The notes under the pieces were generated by a model. It saw only the letters and a program-made list of their open reading frames with translations. It had not been told where the DNA came from and searched no databases. A DNA stretch of 51,188 bases. It comes from Bacteroidales bacterium (lineage in GTDB: Bacteria > Bacteroidota > Bacteroidia > Bacteroidales > UBA3824). Within the stretch, counting starts at the first letter, position 1. Every line of letters starts with the position of its first letter. The stretch lies in assembly GCA_017964465.1 (NCBI GenBank), contig JAGCRY010000182.1, positions 1 to 51,188 of the forward strand. The letters run 5' to 3'. Made by a program: the position numbers and the translations under genes. Below, one piece after another: positions 16,291 to 26,051 of the stretch.

Positions 16291-18876
16291 TTGAATTTAA
16301 ACAAAATATACTTCAAAATAACAACTCTGTTTTTGCTGGTTGTATGTATTGCGATGGGCTGTTCTCCGGTTGTGAAGGAAGGAAGCCTGCTCGTCGGCAA
16401 TGCTGTGGACTGCGACAATTCGGTTATAGACGTTGATGAGCCACTGTCATACGTGCGCCAGATGCCGTCCACAACCGTGCTTGGCATGGCTGTGCACGCC
16501 CGTATATATAATTCTGTGCCTCAGCATAAGGCGGATTCAATCAGGGCAGCCCATGTCGTTGCTCTCGACAGCATAAACAGGACTCGCATCCAGGAAATAA
16601 GGTATCAGAAGGGGTACTATCTCGACCATCTCAAAGACCTCCGCCTAAAAATTCCTTATTATCAGGAGGAAGGCGACATGAAACTCGTAAAGGCACTTGT
16701 GAAGGATTCATGCAAATCCTATCGCAAATACCGCCGGTATGTTGCCAAGGATTCGTTCTTCACTCCAAAAGCCAAGATTTTTTCATTCCCACTGTTCTGG
16801 CAGAACATAGGCGAAAAGCCTTCCATATACGACAGCACTCTTTCTATAAAGTCGCTCGAGCAGATTCGTCTTTACATGCAGACAAAAGGTTTTTATGAGT
16901 CTGTGGTTACATACACAGAAAAGGAACGACGCCACAAGATGTTTGTGACCTATCACATAAAGGCTGGTACTCCCATAAGGCTCAGAGACATAAGCTTCAA
17001 GATTGACGATGACACTATATCTAAATATGTGCTGAAAGACACGGCGTCTTCGCTCATAAAGACGGGCGGCATACTTGATGTAAATGTGCTCCAGGACGAA
17101 CGCACACGCATCAGCGACGCACTGAAACAGATTGGCTACTATAATTTTCGTAAGGATTACATTGAATATACAATTGATACGCTCATTGGTGGACATCAGG
17201 CTGACCTCGTGCTTGAGGTGCTGCCTGTCACAATGGAAAACGGCAAGACTTCTAAGCACCGCCGCTTCTATGTCTCCAACATCAATGTTTATCCAAATTA
17301 TGACGCCACGAAGGAGTTGCAGGATTATGACAGTTATTATGACAATATGCGCACCTACTATTCGCGTGGTGTCGGCGGCTCGTCTCCTGTGACTTTCTAT
17401 TATCAACCCGACACCTTCCGCATAAAGCCAAGGACTATCGCAAAGGAAATTTTTGTTAAGTCTGGCGAACTTTACAATCAGCGCAGTGTCAATGATACAT
17501 ACAAGCATCTTTCGGCATTCAATGTTTACAAGATGGTTGAGGTGAATTTTGATGACCACACCATGTCCAAGGATTCTCTTAACTGCAACATTTATCTCAC
17601 GCCGAGCAAGCCACAGGAATTTGTCTATGGTATCGGCGCGACAAACTCATCTGGTAACATTGGTGCGTCGTTCACAAATTCATACAGGAACAAGAATATT
17701 TTTAATGGTGCGGAGACTTTTGACTTGAGGTATTTGATGTCTTTTGAAAGCCAGACGAGTTTCAATGGAGAACAGAATGCCTTCGCCCTCAATACCCAAG
17801 AATATGGACTTGAATCGAGACTTTATTTCCCGAGAATGCTTGCGCCGAGGTTCCTCCGTATGTGGACACGTGAAAAAACGCCGCGCACAAACATCTCCAT
17901 TTTGCTCAATTACCGCCGCCGTCCCGATTATACGAGGTCGATGATAAATCTAAACCTCAATTACCAGTTTGCTGATAATAAGTATTTGAGCAGCACGGTG
18001 ACGCCAGTCAGGTTGAGTTCTATTAAAATTTCAAACGCTGACCAGGCGTTCCTCGACTGGCTTGACAAACTTTTCATCAAGGATTCATATCAGGATCACT
18101 TTATACTTGGGTCGGGATATTCCATTGTGTTCAACAATCAGTCGTCAGGGAAGCGGTCGTATCATTACGTGAAGTTTAATCTCAGTTGGGCTGGCAACAT
18201 GCTTACGCTTGCAAGCCGTCTCCTCAATCGTGAAAAGAATGAAAACGGTTCATACGATGCGCCGTTGATGCACACCACATACGCTCAGTTTGTGAAGACT
18301 GATATTGATTATCGCCATTATCTCCGTACAATAGGTACTAATGTTTTGGTTTTCAGAGCCTTCGCAGGTGTGGGTATTCCATACGGCAATATTAGTTTCA
18401 TGCCATTCACGGAACAATATTTTTCGGGTGGTGCAAACAGTCTGAGAGCGTGGCAGATACGTAGTGTCGGACCAGGCAGTTTTGATAATGCAGATGCGGC
18501 TGGCATAAACGCCAAATACCCAAATATGACCTCAGACATGAAGCTCGAGGCCAACTTGGAATATAGGTTCAAGCTATTTTGGGTTGTAGAAGGCGCGTGG
18601 TTTTTTGATGCAGGCAACATCTGGTCTATTAATAAGGACGATAAGCGTGAAGGCGGGGACTTTGATGTAAAACGTTTTTACAAGGAGATTGCAGTCGGCT
18701 CAGGTTTGGGGTTGCGGTTGGATTTTGACTTTTTCCTGTTCCGTGCCGATTTTGGTCTCAAACTCCGCGACCCGTCTCTGAAAGACGGTGAACGTTGGTT
18801 GGCGAAAAACGACCATTCGTTCATATTCCGTGGCAGCAATTGGGCATTCTGCCTCGGTATTGGATACCCATTCTAA
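16291..18876 (+). CDS. Omp85-family outer-membrane lipoprotein (BamA/TamA-like), TTG start
   Basis: An 861-residue outer-membrane protein. The start is TTG: only this start gives a complete lipoprotein signal (lipobox IAMGC, Cys24), and the ATG at 16271 meets a stop after two codons. Residues about 190-420 hold POTRA-like repeats (AGTPIRLRDISFKIDDDTI; then GELYNQRSVNDTYKHLSAFN), and 440-861 form a surface-antigen barrel with GGANSLRAWQIRSVGPGSF near the conserved loop-6 region. It ends with aromatic Phe, as OMPs do. The main BamA would lack a lipid anchor, so this is more likely a TamA-like auxiliary factor for protein insertion or export. It is followed by ksgA after a short gap. Confidence 0.85.
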   Translation: MNLNKIYFKITTLFLLVVCIAMGCSPVVKEGSLLVGNAVDCDNSVIDVDEPLSYVRQMPSTTVLGMAVHARIYNSVPQHKADSIRAAHVVALDSINRTRIQEIRYQKGYYLDHLKDLRLKIPYYQEEGDMKLVKALVKDSCKSYRKYRRYVAKDSFFTPKAKIFSFPLFWQNIGEKPSIYDSTLSIKSLEQIRLYMQTKGFYESVVTYTEKERRHKMFVTYHIKAGTPIRLRDISFKIDDDTISKYVLKDTASSLIKTGGILDVNVLQDERTRISDALKQIGYYNFRKDYIEYTIDTLIGGHQADLVLEVLPVTMENGKTSKHRRFYVSNINVYPNYDATKELQDYDSYYDNMRTYYSRGVGGSSPVTFYYQPDTFRIKPRTIAKEIFVKSGELYNQRSVNDTYKHLSAFNVYKMVEVNFDDHTMSKDSLNCNIYLTPSKPQEFVYGIGATNSSGNIGASFTNSYRNKNIFNGAETFDLRYLMSFESQTSFNGEQNAFALNTQEYGLESRLYFPRMLAPRFLRMWTREKTPRTNISILLNYRRRPDYTRSMINLNLNYQFADNKYLSSTVTPVRLSSIKISNADQAFLDWLDKLFIKDSYQDHFILGSGYSIVFNNQSSGKRSYHYVKFNLSWAGNMLTLASRLLNREKNENGSYDAPLMHTTYAQFVKTDIDYRHYLRTIGTNVLVFRAFAGVGIPYGNISFMPFTEQYFSGGANSLRAWQIRSVGPGSFDNADAAGINAKYPNMTSDMKLEANLEYRFKLFWVVEGAWFFDAGNIWSINKDDKREGGDFDVKRFYKEIAVGSGLGLRLDFDFFLFRADFGLKLRDPSLKDGERWLAKNDHSFIFRGSNWAFCLGIGYPF

Positions 18877-18911
18877 ACAATGCATTATGAAAATTATACA
18901 TTATAAAAGAT

Positions 18912-19709
18912 ATGTACGTTAAACCAAAGAAAAATTTAGGTCAGCATTTTCTGACGAGTGAAAAGATTGCGGCGCAGATTGCCGGTTCGATTAATTATCC
19001 GATTGATGAGGATAAGAAGGCGGGCTGTATAGAGATAGGTCCCGGCACTGGTATTCTCACAAAATACCTGATGCAGAATCCGCGTCTCGACCTCTCTGTC
19101 GTGGAGATTGATTCGGAGTCGGTGGAGTTTCTGGTTGCCAATTATCCTTCGTTGAGCATTGAACATAGGATTGTGGAGGGCGACTTCCTGCGTCTGGATT
19201 TGTGCAAGCATTTTCCTGGCGGCTTCCCGATTGTGTGTGGCAATTTCCCATATAATATTTCGAGTCAGATTTTTTTCCGCATACTCGATTATAAGGATGA
19301 AATCGTACAGGTTGTATGCATGATACAACGTGAAGTGGCTCAGCGTATTGCCAACCATGAAGGTACGAAGGAATACGGCATTTTGAGTGTCTTTTTGCAG
19401 GCGTATTATGATATTGAATATCTGTTTGGCGTTGACGAAACGGTCTTCAATCCGCCTCCAAAGGTCAAGAGCGCGGTCATCAGGCTTACTCGTAATGGTG
19501 TAAAACAGTTGCCATGCGACGAAAAACTGTTCCGCACGATCGTGAAGATGTCCTTCAATCAGCGTCGAAAGATGCTCCGCAATTCGTTAGCGCAGTTTTT
19601 CACAGGCAGTGAAGCCGAGGCGCGTTTCCTTACTATGCGTCCTGAACAGTTGTCTGTGAAGGATTTTGTGGAGTTGACTCAGATATTGTCGGCTAATCGT
19701 CAGTTGTAA
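18912..19709 (+). CDS. rsmA: 16S rRNA dimethyladenosine transferase
   Basis: Dimethylates the two adjacent adenines near the 3' end of 16S rRNA (KsgA). The 265-residue length is typical. Motifs in order: NLGQHFLTSEKIA at the N-terminus, SAM-binding EIGPGTGILTKYL, acidic VVEIDSES, target-base motif GNFPYNISSQIFF (usually N-L-P-Y; here N-F-P-Y), then VFNPPPKVKSAVIRL and the C-terminal NQRRKMLRNSL helix. It follows the Omp85-like gene by 35 bp on the same strand and probably shares the transcript. Confidence 0.95.
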   Translation: MYVKPKKNLGQHFLTSEKIAAQIAGSINYPIDEDKKAGCIEIGPGTGILTKYLMQNPRLDLSVVEIDSESVEFLVANYPSLSIEHRIVEGDFLRLDLCKHFPGGFPIVCGNFPYNISSQIFFRILDYKDEIVQVVCMIQREVAQRIANHEGTKEYGILSVFLQAYYDIEYLFGVDETVFNPPPKVKSAVIRLTRNGVKQLPCDEKLFRTIVKMSFNQRRKMLRNSLAQFFTGSEAEARFLTMRPEQLSVKDFVELTQILSANRQL

Positions 19710-19727
19710 TTGTTTTCGCGTCAAATG

Positions 19728-21710
19728 TCATTTGCGCTTGATGCTGATGATTTCGTCGCCGGTGTTGATGCCATGAACGACGTCCATGCCATCAGTCACC
19801 GTGCCGATGACTGACGAGCCGCCGTCTGAGAGTGCGTCAGGAGTGAGCATGATGAACCATTGTGTGGTGCATGAGTTGTTAAGCGCGGATGTGTTGAGTC
19901 CTACCGTGCCTTCTTCAAACTCGTTGTCATTGAGTTCCGATGGTATCATCACGGTTTTGTTGATGTCGAAGGATGACAGCGAGCCACGGTTTTCGACACG
20001 GGTCAAGTTTATGTTGTTGAATTGGGACTGATTGAAATATTCTTCGTCCACAAGTTTCATGAAATTTGACACGGCGATTGGCGCGTTGTTGACGTCAGTC
20101 TTTATGGTGATGTTGCCTTTTTTCGTGGCGACAATGATTTCGGCGTTTTGCTTTATGTTGCGGATGTATTCCCAGTCGGGAAGTTCCTCCGATGCCTGTG
20201 CAATATCTTTGATTTCTTGTCCAGAAACGACCTTGAGCGTGTTACAGAGTATCATGTATGTGTCGGCGTCGCGTGGCAGTGTGCATTTGCTTATTGCCTG
20301 GTTTATGAAATAGGTGTTCATGTACTCTTTCGCGGTCTCATGGTGTCTTGCCATGGTTTCAGCTGCCACAGCCACCATCTGTGGGTTGCCGTTTTGTATG
20401 GCGGTCTTGAAAAGAATCCAAAATTCAGATGTGAGGTTTACGCCGCTGGTTTGTTCAACTTCCTGTGCATATTTCTGAAAGTTTTCGTTTTCATACATGT
20501 TGACAAGTGTCCTTACTCCTTCTACGCCGATGAGCTCGATGTCATTGTTGTATAAGGAGTTATCCCTTACAAACGGGTAGCATGAAATGTCCGGTTCCAA
20601 AGCCCTCAACAGTGCGGCTTTTTCGTATATGTTTTGTGACGCCTCAAAACCCGATTTGATGCGTTGAGAGATGTTCTCTTTGTTTACAGAGTATTTGAGA
20701 GCGGCGGCAAGGAGCCGGGTTCTGGTCTGCCAGCCTGCCACGTCCCTCGAGTATTCAAGGTATTTGTTCGCGTCGGCGGGTATGCCACGGTTGTAGATGT
20801 ATTGGGCGGCGCGTGATGCTATCTTGTCATCGTATGACTTGAGTAGTTTTATGATGTATGGCTTACATTCTTCGTATGGATAGTTCTCAAATGCGGCTAT
20901 TGCGTTCATAACGATGCGGTAGTCGGAGTTTTCGTCTTCCACGATTGATTTTATGAGCGAGAACGCCCTTTCGTTGTGGCATTTTCCGAGGGCGAGCACA
21001 ATGTTGGTCTTGTTTGGGATGAGTTTTGCATTGCGGTATGCCGCAACAAATTCGTCTGTGTATAGGGAGAAGTCCGCGTCACACACTCCAAAATATTCGG
21101 CGGCGATTGTGCGGGCGTTTTCATGTATGAGCGTGTCACACATTATAGATATAGCAGCCTGCGATGTTGCGACGGAGTACATTCCACGTTTTGCAAACCA
21201 GCAGATGCTTCTTGCCTTGCCTGATACGAGTGTTACGTCAGAATGAGGGGCGTCGAAGTCGCGAACCATTTCAAAACCCTTTTCAGTGCCGCATTTGCCG
21301 AGCGCGACGAGTATCGCTGCCTGCACGTTTGAAGGCTGAGATTTGAAGTTGGCATCGAGGAGATATTTTTCAGCGGCGGGGTGCCGTGTCTGTCCGATAG
21401 CAAACACTGCAGCCTCACGAAGGTCAGTGTCGTTGTCCTTTAATAATGTGGCAAGCGGAACTATCGCCATGCTGTCCCTCATGGAGCCAACGGCGGAGAC
21501 AGCTGCTTTGCGATATTGTGGGTATTCGGCTGTAAAATATTTAACGATTTCGGCTGTGTTGCCTGCGCATCTTAGTTCGCATATCTTGCAGAGTGTGGGG
21601 TCGTTATAGATATTAGCATCCCCGGCGGCTGTGTCTTCCTCATGGTTCCACTGGCCGCAGGAACATATTAATATGCTCATTGTCAATGCGTACAAAACTA
21701 AAACCTTCAT
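19728..21710 (-). CDS. HEAT-repeat lipoprotein with C-terminal cyclophilin-type peptidyl-prolyl isomerase domain
   Basis: A 660-residue exported protein. The start at 21710 gives a lipoprotein signal (LICSC, Cys18); the frame continues to 21767 without a better start. Residues about 35-460 are HEAT/armadillo-like helical repeats (KAAVSAVGSMRDSMAIVPLA, then LREAAVFAIGQTRHPAAEKY). Residues about 524-660 are a cyclophilin domain: KGNITIKT, NAPIAVSNFMKLVDEEYF, QWFIMLTPDALSDG, and GTVTDGMDVVHGI. The usual catalytic Arg/Phe positions are altered around the NNINLTRVENRG segment, so isomerase activity is uncertain. A periplasmic folding factor with a repeat platform is the likely role. Confidence 0.85.
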   Translation of the reverse strand: MKVLVLYALTMSILICSCGQWNHEEDTAAGDANIYNDPTLCKICELRCAGNTAEIVKYFTAEYPQYRKAAVSAVGSMRDSMAIVPLATLLKDNDTDLREAAVFAIGQTRHPAAEKYLLDANFKSQPSNVQAAILVALGKCGTEKGFEMVRDFDAPHSDVTLVSGKARSICWFAKRGMYSVATSQAAISIMCDTLIHENARTIAAEYFGVCDADFSLYTDEFVAAYRNAKLIPNKTNIVLALGKCHNERAFSLIKSIVEDENSDYRIVMNAIAAFENYPYEECKPYIIKLLKSYDDKIASRAAQYIYNRGIPADANKYLEYSRDVAGWQTRTRLLAAALKYSVNKENISQRIKSGFEASQNIYEKAALLRALEPDISCYPFVRDNSLYNNDIELIGVEGVRTLVNMYENENFQKYAQEVEQTSGVNLTSEFWILFKTAIQNGNPQMVAVAAETMARHHETAKEYMNTYFINQAISKCTLPRDADTYMILCNTLKVVSGQEIKDIAQASEELPDWEYIRNIKQNAEIIVATKKGNITIKTDVNNAPIAVSNFMKLVDEEYFNQSQFNNINLTRVENRGSLSSFDINKTVMIPSELNDNEFEEGTVGLNTSALNNSCTTQWFIMLTPDALSDGGSSVIGTVTDGMDVVHGINTGDEIISIKRK

Positions 21711-21795
21711 GATTGGATATGGTTTTTGATAATTGCTTGTAAGCATAGGTAGCAATAAGTGTTCCAAATTTCGACTGCAAGGTGATGCTTTATTA

Positions 21796-22407
21796 TTATT
21801 TGACTTTGATTTCTAATAGTTCGCGTCCTTCAATGCCTGCGCTGATGTGGTCGCCGATTTTTAGAGGTCCGACACCTTCGGGCGTACCAGTGAAGATTAG
21901 ATCGCCGGTTTTCAGCAGCACGTATTGTGAAATGTATGATACAATTTTGTCAAAAGTGTGTATCATGTCGCTTGTATTGCCGCGTTGTGCGGGTTTGCCG
22001 TTGATGTTGAGGAAAAAGTTTATGTTGTTGAGGTCTTGGAAGTCAGTTTTTGATACGAAGTCTCCGAGTGGGGCGGATGAGTCAAAGCCTTTTGACAAGA
22101 ACCACGGCTGTCCTTTCTCTCGGCTGCGTCGCTGTATGTCGCGGGCTGTGATGTCCAGACCTACAGTTATTTCGTCATAATAGCGGTTGGCGTATTTGAT
22201 GTCTATCGCTTTGCCCATCTTACAGATTTTCAGTACTATTTCGGTCTCATACTCAATCTGTTTTGAAAATTCGGGTATGTAAAAGTCATAATGGTTGCGC
22301 AGAAGCGATGTCTCCGGCTTTATGAAAAACACTGGCTCCTCTTCTGGCTCCATTCCGAACTCTTGGCAGTGTTTGCGGTAGTTGCCTGCTATGCAAAAAA
22401 TTTTCAT
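21796..22407 (-). CDS. fumarylacetoacetate hydrolase (FAH) family protein
   Basis: A 203-residue single-domain member of the FAH fold. The start at 22407 (MKIFCIAGNYRKH) is chosen over the upstream ATG at 22440 because a TAAATTTG -7 element lies at 22445-22438, which puts the RNA start after 22440. Metal and substrate motifs are visible: FFIKPETSL, the E-x-E pair in IEYETEIVLKI, the aspartate-bearing VGLDITARDIQRRSREKGQP, and GDLIFTGTPEGVGPLK. Members hydrolyse C-C bonds of acylpyruvates or decarboxylate oxaloacetate; acylpyruvase or oxaloacetate decarboxylase activity is likely, exact substrate undecided. Confidence 0.88.
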   Translation of the reverse strand: MKIFCIAGNYRKHCQEFGMEPEEEPVFFIKPETSLLRNHYDFYIPEFSKQIEYETEIVLKICKMGKAIDIKYANRYYDEITVGLDITARDIQRRSREKGQPWFLSKGFDSSAPLGDFVSKTDFQDLNNINFFLNINGKPAQRGNTSDMIHTFDKIVSYISQYVLLKTGDLIFTGTPEGVGPLKIGDHISAGIEGRELLEIKVK

Positions 22408-22437
22408 TTGTTGTCGTTTTATGGGTTTGTGTGGGTG

Positions 22438-22445
22438 CAAATTTA
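22438..22445 (-). promoter_or_regulatory. -7 element of the FAH-family gene
   Basis: Minus-strand TAAATTTG fits TAnnTTTG and decides the start codon of the FAH-family gene. Confidence 0.5.
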
Positions 22446-22485
22446 CAATTTAATGAGCAAAAAACGTAAATTATTCTTGTAAAAA

Positions 22486-22516
22486 TTGATTATTTCACCA
22501 AAAATTCTTACCTTTG
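22486..22516 (+). promoter_or_regulatory. promoter of the transporter-HEAT fusion gene
   Basis: -7 element TACCTTTG (22509-22516) and TTG (22486-22488) lie 20 bp apart. It rules out translation from the TTG at 22521, since the RNA would start near there. Confidence 0.65.
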
Positions 22517-22631
22517 GGCGTTGAATTTTTTCAAAATCATCCGCAATTTTTTTGTGATTTCGGGCATTTCGGTATGTATATTGCAAAATAAAGGCGGAGA
22601 TGTTTCCCATAAATCGGGAACGTATAAGGCA

Positions 22632-25600
22632 ATGAAGAAAATTACATTATCACATTTTTTAGTCAAGAACTTTGAGCTGAAGCAGCAGGAAGTACCAATT
22701 TTCCTGATGCTGTTTCTTCATTCCTTTTTCCTTGGTCTCGCCGGCGCATTCTATTTCACCCCCGCAAACTCCGAGTTCATCAAACATTTCGGCAGCGAGC
22801 AGTTGCCATACGCTTATATCGCTTCGGGCATTGGCGGCTATTTGTTCACGCAGATTTATTCATGGATGCAAAAGCGCATCGACAGCCGCACACTCTTCAT
22901 GGGCGCGTTGCTTTTCATGACACTCGTGACGCTTGCATCTCCATTGATGCTTGGTCATGTGGATTCACGATGGCTGAGTATGTTTGTGTTTATATGGGCG
23001 TGGCCGTTTCTGTCTATGGTGGGTATAGAATGTGGCGCGTTGTCCTTGAAGTTCCTCAATCTTGTGCAGGTGAAGAGGATTTTTGCGCTGTTCAGTATTG
23101 GCGGCGTCCTTGCGGCGATGATGGGCTACCTCATTATTCCAGCATTGAATAAGGTTATTTCCCATTCATATACATTGTTGTATATCAGTGCTTTTGGATT
23201 CATCGTCGGTATAGGAACTCTCGTCATACTTTATAAAAAGTATCCGCAGAAACTCGCCGAGGAGCGTATGCAACTCAAAAAGAAAAAACAGGAAGGCGGC
23301 GGCAAACTGCTTTCCCTCAAACCTTCAAACGACGGTACTGGATTTTTGGATTTGTTGAAAAAGAGTTATTTCAGATACATATTTATTTGTGCAACTCTGT
23401 CTATGACAATTATTTATGTCACTGACTTCTCGTTCCTTTCGACCGTCAAGATTCAGATTGCGCCCGAAAATACTCCACAGTTCCTTACACTCGTGTATGG
23501 TGGTTTGAAAATCGGTGAGCTTCTCTTGTCGTTCTTCTCGGCAAGGATTCTCAGTAGATATGGCGTCAAACTCGGTCTTCTCATTTTGCCAATAAGCATG
23601 GTCGTCGTGACCACTTTGGCGGCGATTATTGGTCTGACATCTGTGGAAAGTATTGTATTCTTGATACTTATCACGCTTAACAAGTCACAAGAGCGTATAT
23701 TACGCCGTGGACTTGATGACCCTGCGTTCAATATTCTCTATCAGCCTTTGCCTGACGAGGAAAAGTCCGCCGTGCAGACAAAGGTCGGTGTCGTTCAACA
23801 GTTTTCCACTGGCATTGCTGGCGTTGTGTTGCTCGCGGTCAACACCATCATCACTCTTCGTGGCGAATATGATTTCAAGTATTTCATGCTATTCTTCATC
23901 CCCTTGCTTGTGGCTTGGGTGATAAGCAGTATGAAACTGTATGAAAGCTATAAGGCAACCATCAATAAGATTTCCAAGGACTTCAGCAAGGACAGCCGTC
24001 GTGACCTCAATAAGAGCATGTATGGACCTGAGTTGTTGCGCAAATATATAAAGGTAACGAATCCCAATGTTCAGCGGATGGCGGTCATGATTTTGTCGGA
24101 AACCGCTCCGAGGAGCCTTGAGAGTTATGCTTCCCAACTTTTGGAATCCAATGACGAGGTTGTTGAAAAAGCCGTGTTGCGCAATATCGACCCAACGTGG
24201 CGTTCAAGGCTTGCAACAGCCTGTGGTACGTTGTTCCAGAACACCCGAAACCCTGAAATTCGTCTGCTCGCCGAGCGTGCCCAAAACTATCTTTCATTCA
24301 CTGGCCTTAGCAAAAAGCCTGAAAAAGAGGAGATTGACGCTCTTGTGTCAAGCCAGTATGTTTCTGACAAGATTAAGCTCATCAAATATATGTTCAAAAA
24401 CGATTCTCTCCTCAATGAAGATGTGATTTCCACGCTTTTGGACAATACCGACCGCAATGTAAAGTCGGCTGCGATAACTCTTGCGGGAAATCTCCGCACG
24501 CCAAAGATGATTAATAAACTCATCTCACTTCTCGAATCGCCCGAATATTATAACACAGCGGAAAATGTTTTGCTTGACATTGGTGACAAAGTGCTTCCTG
24601 CTCTCAATGATTATTTTGAGAAAAGTATGCAACCTCCGGCTATATTGCTCAGAATCATTGAGTTGTATGCAAAGTTTGGTTCCGCACCGGCAAGGGCTTC
24701 GTTGATGAACAATATTAACTATCCTAATCGCGACATTCAGCAGGCGGTTATCAATGCGCTGTATTTCTGTAAGTATCAGGCTACAGACGAGAAGGACATC
24801 ATGACCATCAAGCAGAAAATCAATGAGACTGTGGAAAACATAGTTTGGGTTATGGCGTGTCTGAACGATGTCGAGGATGAAAAAAATACTCTCAAACTTG
24901 TCCAAAGTCTTGATCTTGAGCGCACAAACAGCATAGAGAACCTCTTTAACTTGTTGAGCCTCCTTAATGAGCCGCGCCTTATAAACTTGATTCAAAAGAC
25001 TATCATCGGCAAGAACAACATTTTTGCCGTGGAAATCATAGACAACAACTTCCCGCAGGAAATCAAGCAGTTAATAAAGCCGTTGTTCGACGACCTTTCT
25101 ACTGTTCAAAAAATCAAGAAACTGGGCGACTTCTTCCCGCAGCGTGAAATGACACTCGAAGAAAGGCTGAAGGACATCATCAAGCGTGATTATTCAAAAC
25201 TTGATACATGGACTGTGGCTCGTGCGGTTGAACTTCTTGGAAAACAGCACAAAGCTAAGGCTTCGGACGATGTACAGTCGAGCGCGATAGATTATAAAGA
25301 CCTCAAACTTTGGGTGAAATCCAACATCAAGGATCTTCTCGCGATGATTCGTAAGAGTGAAATGCCAGACGAAATGTTCCTTTGCCTGTATCACACAGAC
25401 GAAATGGTGTATTCAACGGCGGCTAAAATAATCTATGAAGAAAACCCGCTTAAATGTTCTGACTATCTTTCCAACATGTCTGCAGACAAGCAGTTGTTGT
25501 ATGTTGCGCTGAAGGCGGGAAAGCCTACTCTTTCCGACAAAATCAAGCACCTCAAAAAACATCCGCTCTTTTTCAATGTGCCGGAATATTTGCTTGCCAA

Positions 25601-25955
25601 GCTTGCCAAGCTGATAGAGATACATTCCTTGAAGAAGGACGATGAAATTAATGCTGACGACGAGACGGTGTATATTGTTGAGAAAGGTATGATGGCTTGC
25701 AAAGTTGCGATTGAGGGTGATGTCTTTTTCGTAAAGAATGATATCATAACCAAAGGCTTCAATCTCGACCACGATGTAAAGACTTTGTACGCAAAGAAAG
25801 ATTCTGAGGTGTTGTCAATCAACAGGTTCGAGTATTTCAACACTCTTATCCGTGAGACTGATATTATTCCATATATCCTCGATGAAAATAACCGTGCAAT
25901 GATGCGTGATGCTAATGAACCTCAACAGCAACAGCATCAGGTTGCCGCAGAATAA
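22632..25955 (+). CDS. membrane transporter-like protein fused to HEAT repeats and a cyclic-nucleotide-binding-like domain
   Basis: A 1107-residue protein; the ATG at 22632 is used because the promoter excludes the TTG at 22521. Residues about 1-440 have 11-12 membrane helices with MFS or nucleotide-translocase (NTT) character, for example HSFFLGLAGAFYFTPANSEF and LNLVQVKRIFALFSIGGVLA. Residues about 455-880 are HEAT-like helical repeats (NVKSAAITLAGNLRTPKMIN). Residues about 975-1085 resemble a cNMP-binding barrel (ETVYIVEKGMMACK) but lack a clear phosphate-binding cassette, so ligand binding is doubtful. The substrate is unknown. A transporter gated by an internal regulatory arm is a reasonable inference. 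A bidirectional hairpin follows. Confidence 0.78.
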   Translation: MKKITLSHFLVKNFELKQQEVPIFLMLFLHSFFLGLAGAFYFTPANSEFIKHFGSEQLPYAYIASGIGGYLFTQIYSWMQKRIDSRTLFMGALLFMTLVTLASPLMLGHVDSRWLSMFVFIWAWPFLSMVGIECGALSLKFLNLVQVKRIFALFSIGGVLAAMMGYLIIPALNKVISHSYTLLYISAFGFIVGIGTLVILYKKYPQKLAEERMQLKKKKQEGGGKLLSLKPSNDGTGFLDLLKKSYFRYIFICATLSMTIIYVTDFSFLSTVKIQIAPENTPQFLTLVYGGLKIGELLLSFFSARILSRYGVKLGLLILPISMVVVTTLAAIIGLTSVESIVFLILITLNKSQERILRRGLDDPAFNILYQPLPDEEKSAVQTKVGVVQQFSTGIAGVVLLAVNTIITLRGEYDFKYFMLFFIPLLVAWVISSMKLYESYKATINKISKDFSKDSRRDLNKSMYGPELLRKYIKVTNPNVQRMAVMILSETAPRSLESYASQLLESNDEVVEKAVLRNIDPTWRSRLATACGTLFQNTRNPEIRLLAERAQNYLSFTGLSKKPEKEEIDALVSSQYVSDKIKLIKYMFKNDSLLNEDVISTLLDNTDRNVKSAAITLAGNLRTPKMINKLISLLESPEYYNTAENVLLDIGDKVLPALNDYFEKSMQPPAILLRIIELYAKFGSAPARASLMNNINYPNRDIQQAVINALYFCKYQATDEKDIMTIKQKINETVENIVWVMACLNDVEDEKNTLKLVQSLDLERTNSIENLFNLLSLLNEPRLINLIQKTIIGKNNIFAVEIIDNNFPQEIKQLIKPLFDDLSTVQKIKKLGDFFPQREMTLEERLKDIIKRDYSKLDTWTVARAVELLGKQHKAKASDDVQSSAIDYKDLKLWVKSNIKDLLAMIRKSEMPDEMFLCLYHTDEMVYSTAAKIIYEENPLKCSDYLSNMSADKQLLYVALKAGKPTLSDKIKHLKKHPLFFNVPEYLLAKLAKLIEIHSLKKDDEINADDETVYIVEKGMMACKVAIEGDVFFVKNDIITKGFNLDHDVKTLYAKKDSEVLSINRFEYFNTLIRETDIIPYILDENNRAMMRDANEPQQQQHQVAAE

Positions 25956-25956
25956 C

Positions 25957-25994
25957 AAAAAAGGCAGGAGTTTTTTTGAAGCTCCTGCCTTTTT
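25957..25994. terminator. bidirectional terminator between the transporter fusion and leuB
   Basis: Stem AAAAGGCAGGAG with CTCCTGCCTTTT and T-runs on both strands, between the convergent stops at 25955 and 26052. Confidence 0.85.
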
Positions 25995-26051
25995 TATTGT
26001 TGACAACGAACTTGTTTCTCTAAGCCTTCCATTGTCAATTTGTGTTACTTT

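Noticed and set aside
22521..22631. Upstream TTG start for the transporter-HEAT fusion
   Set aside because: A strong promoter with -7 at 22509-22516 would begin the RNA at about that codon; the ATG at 22632 starts a conventional sequence.
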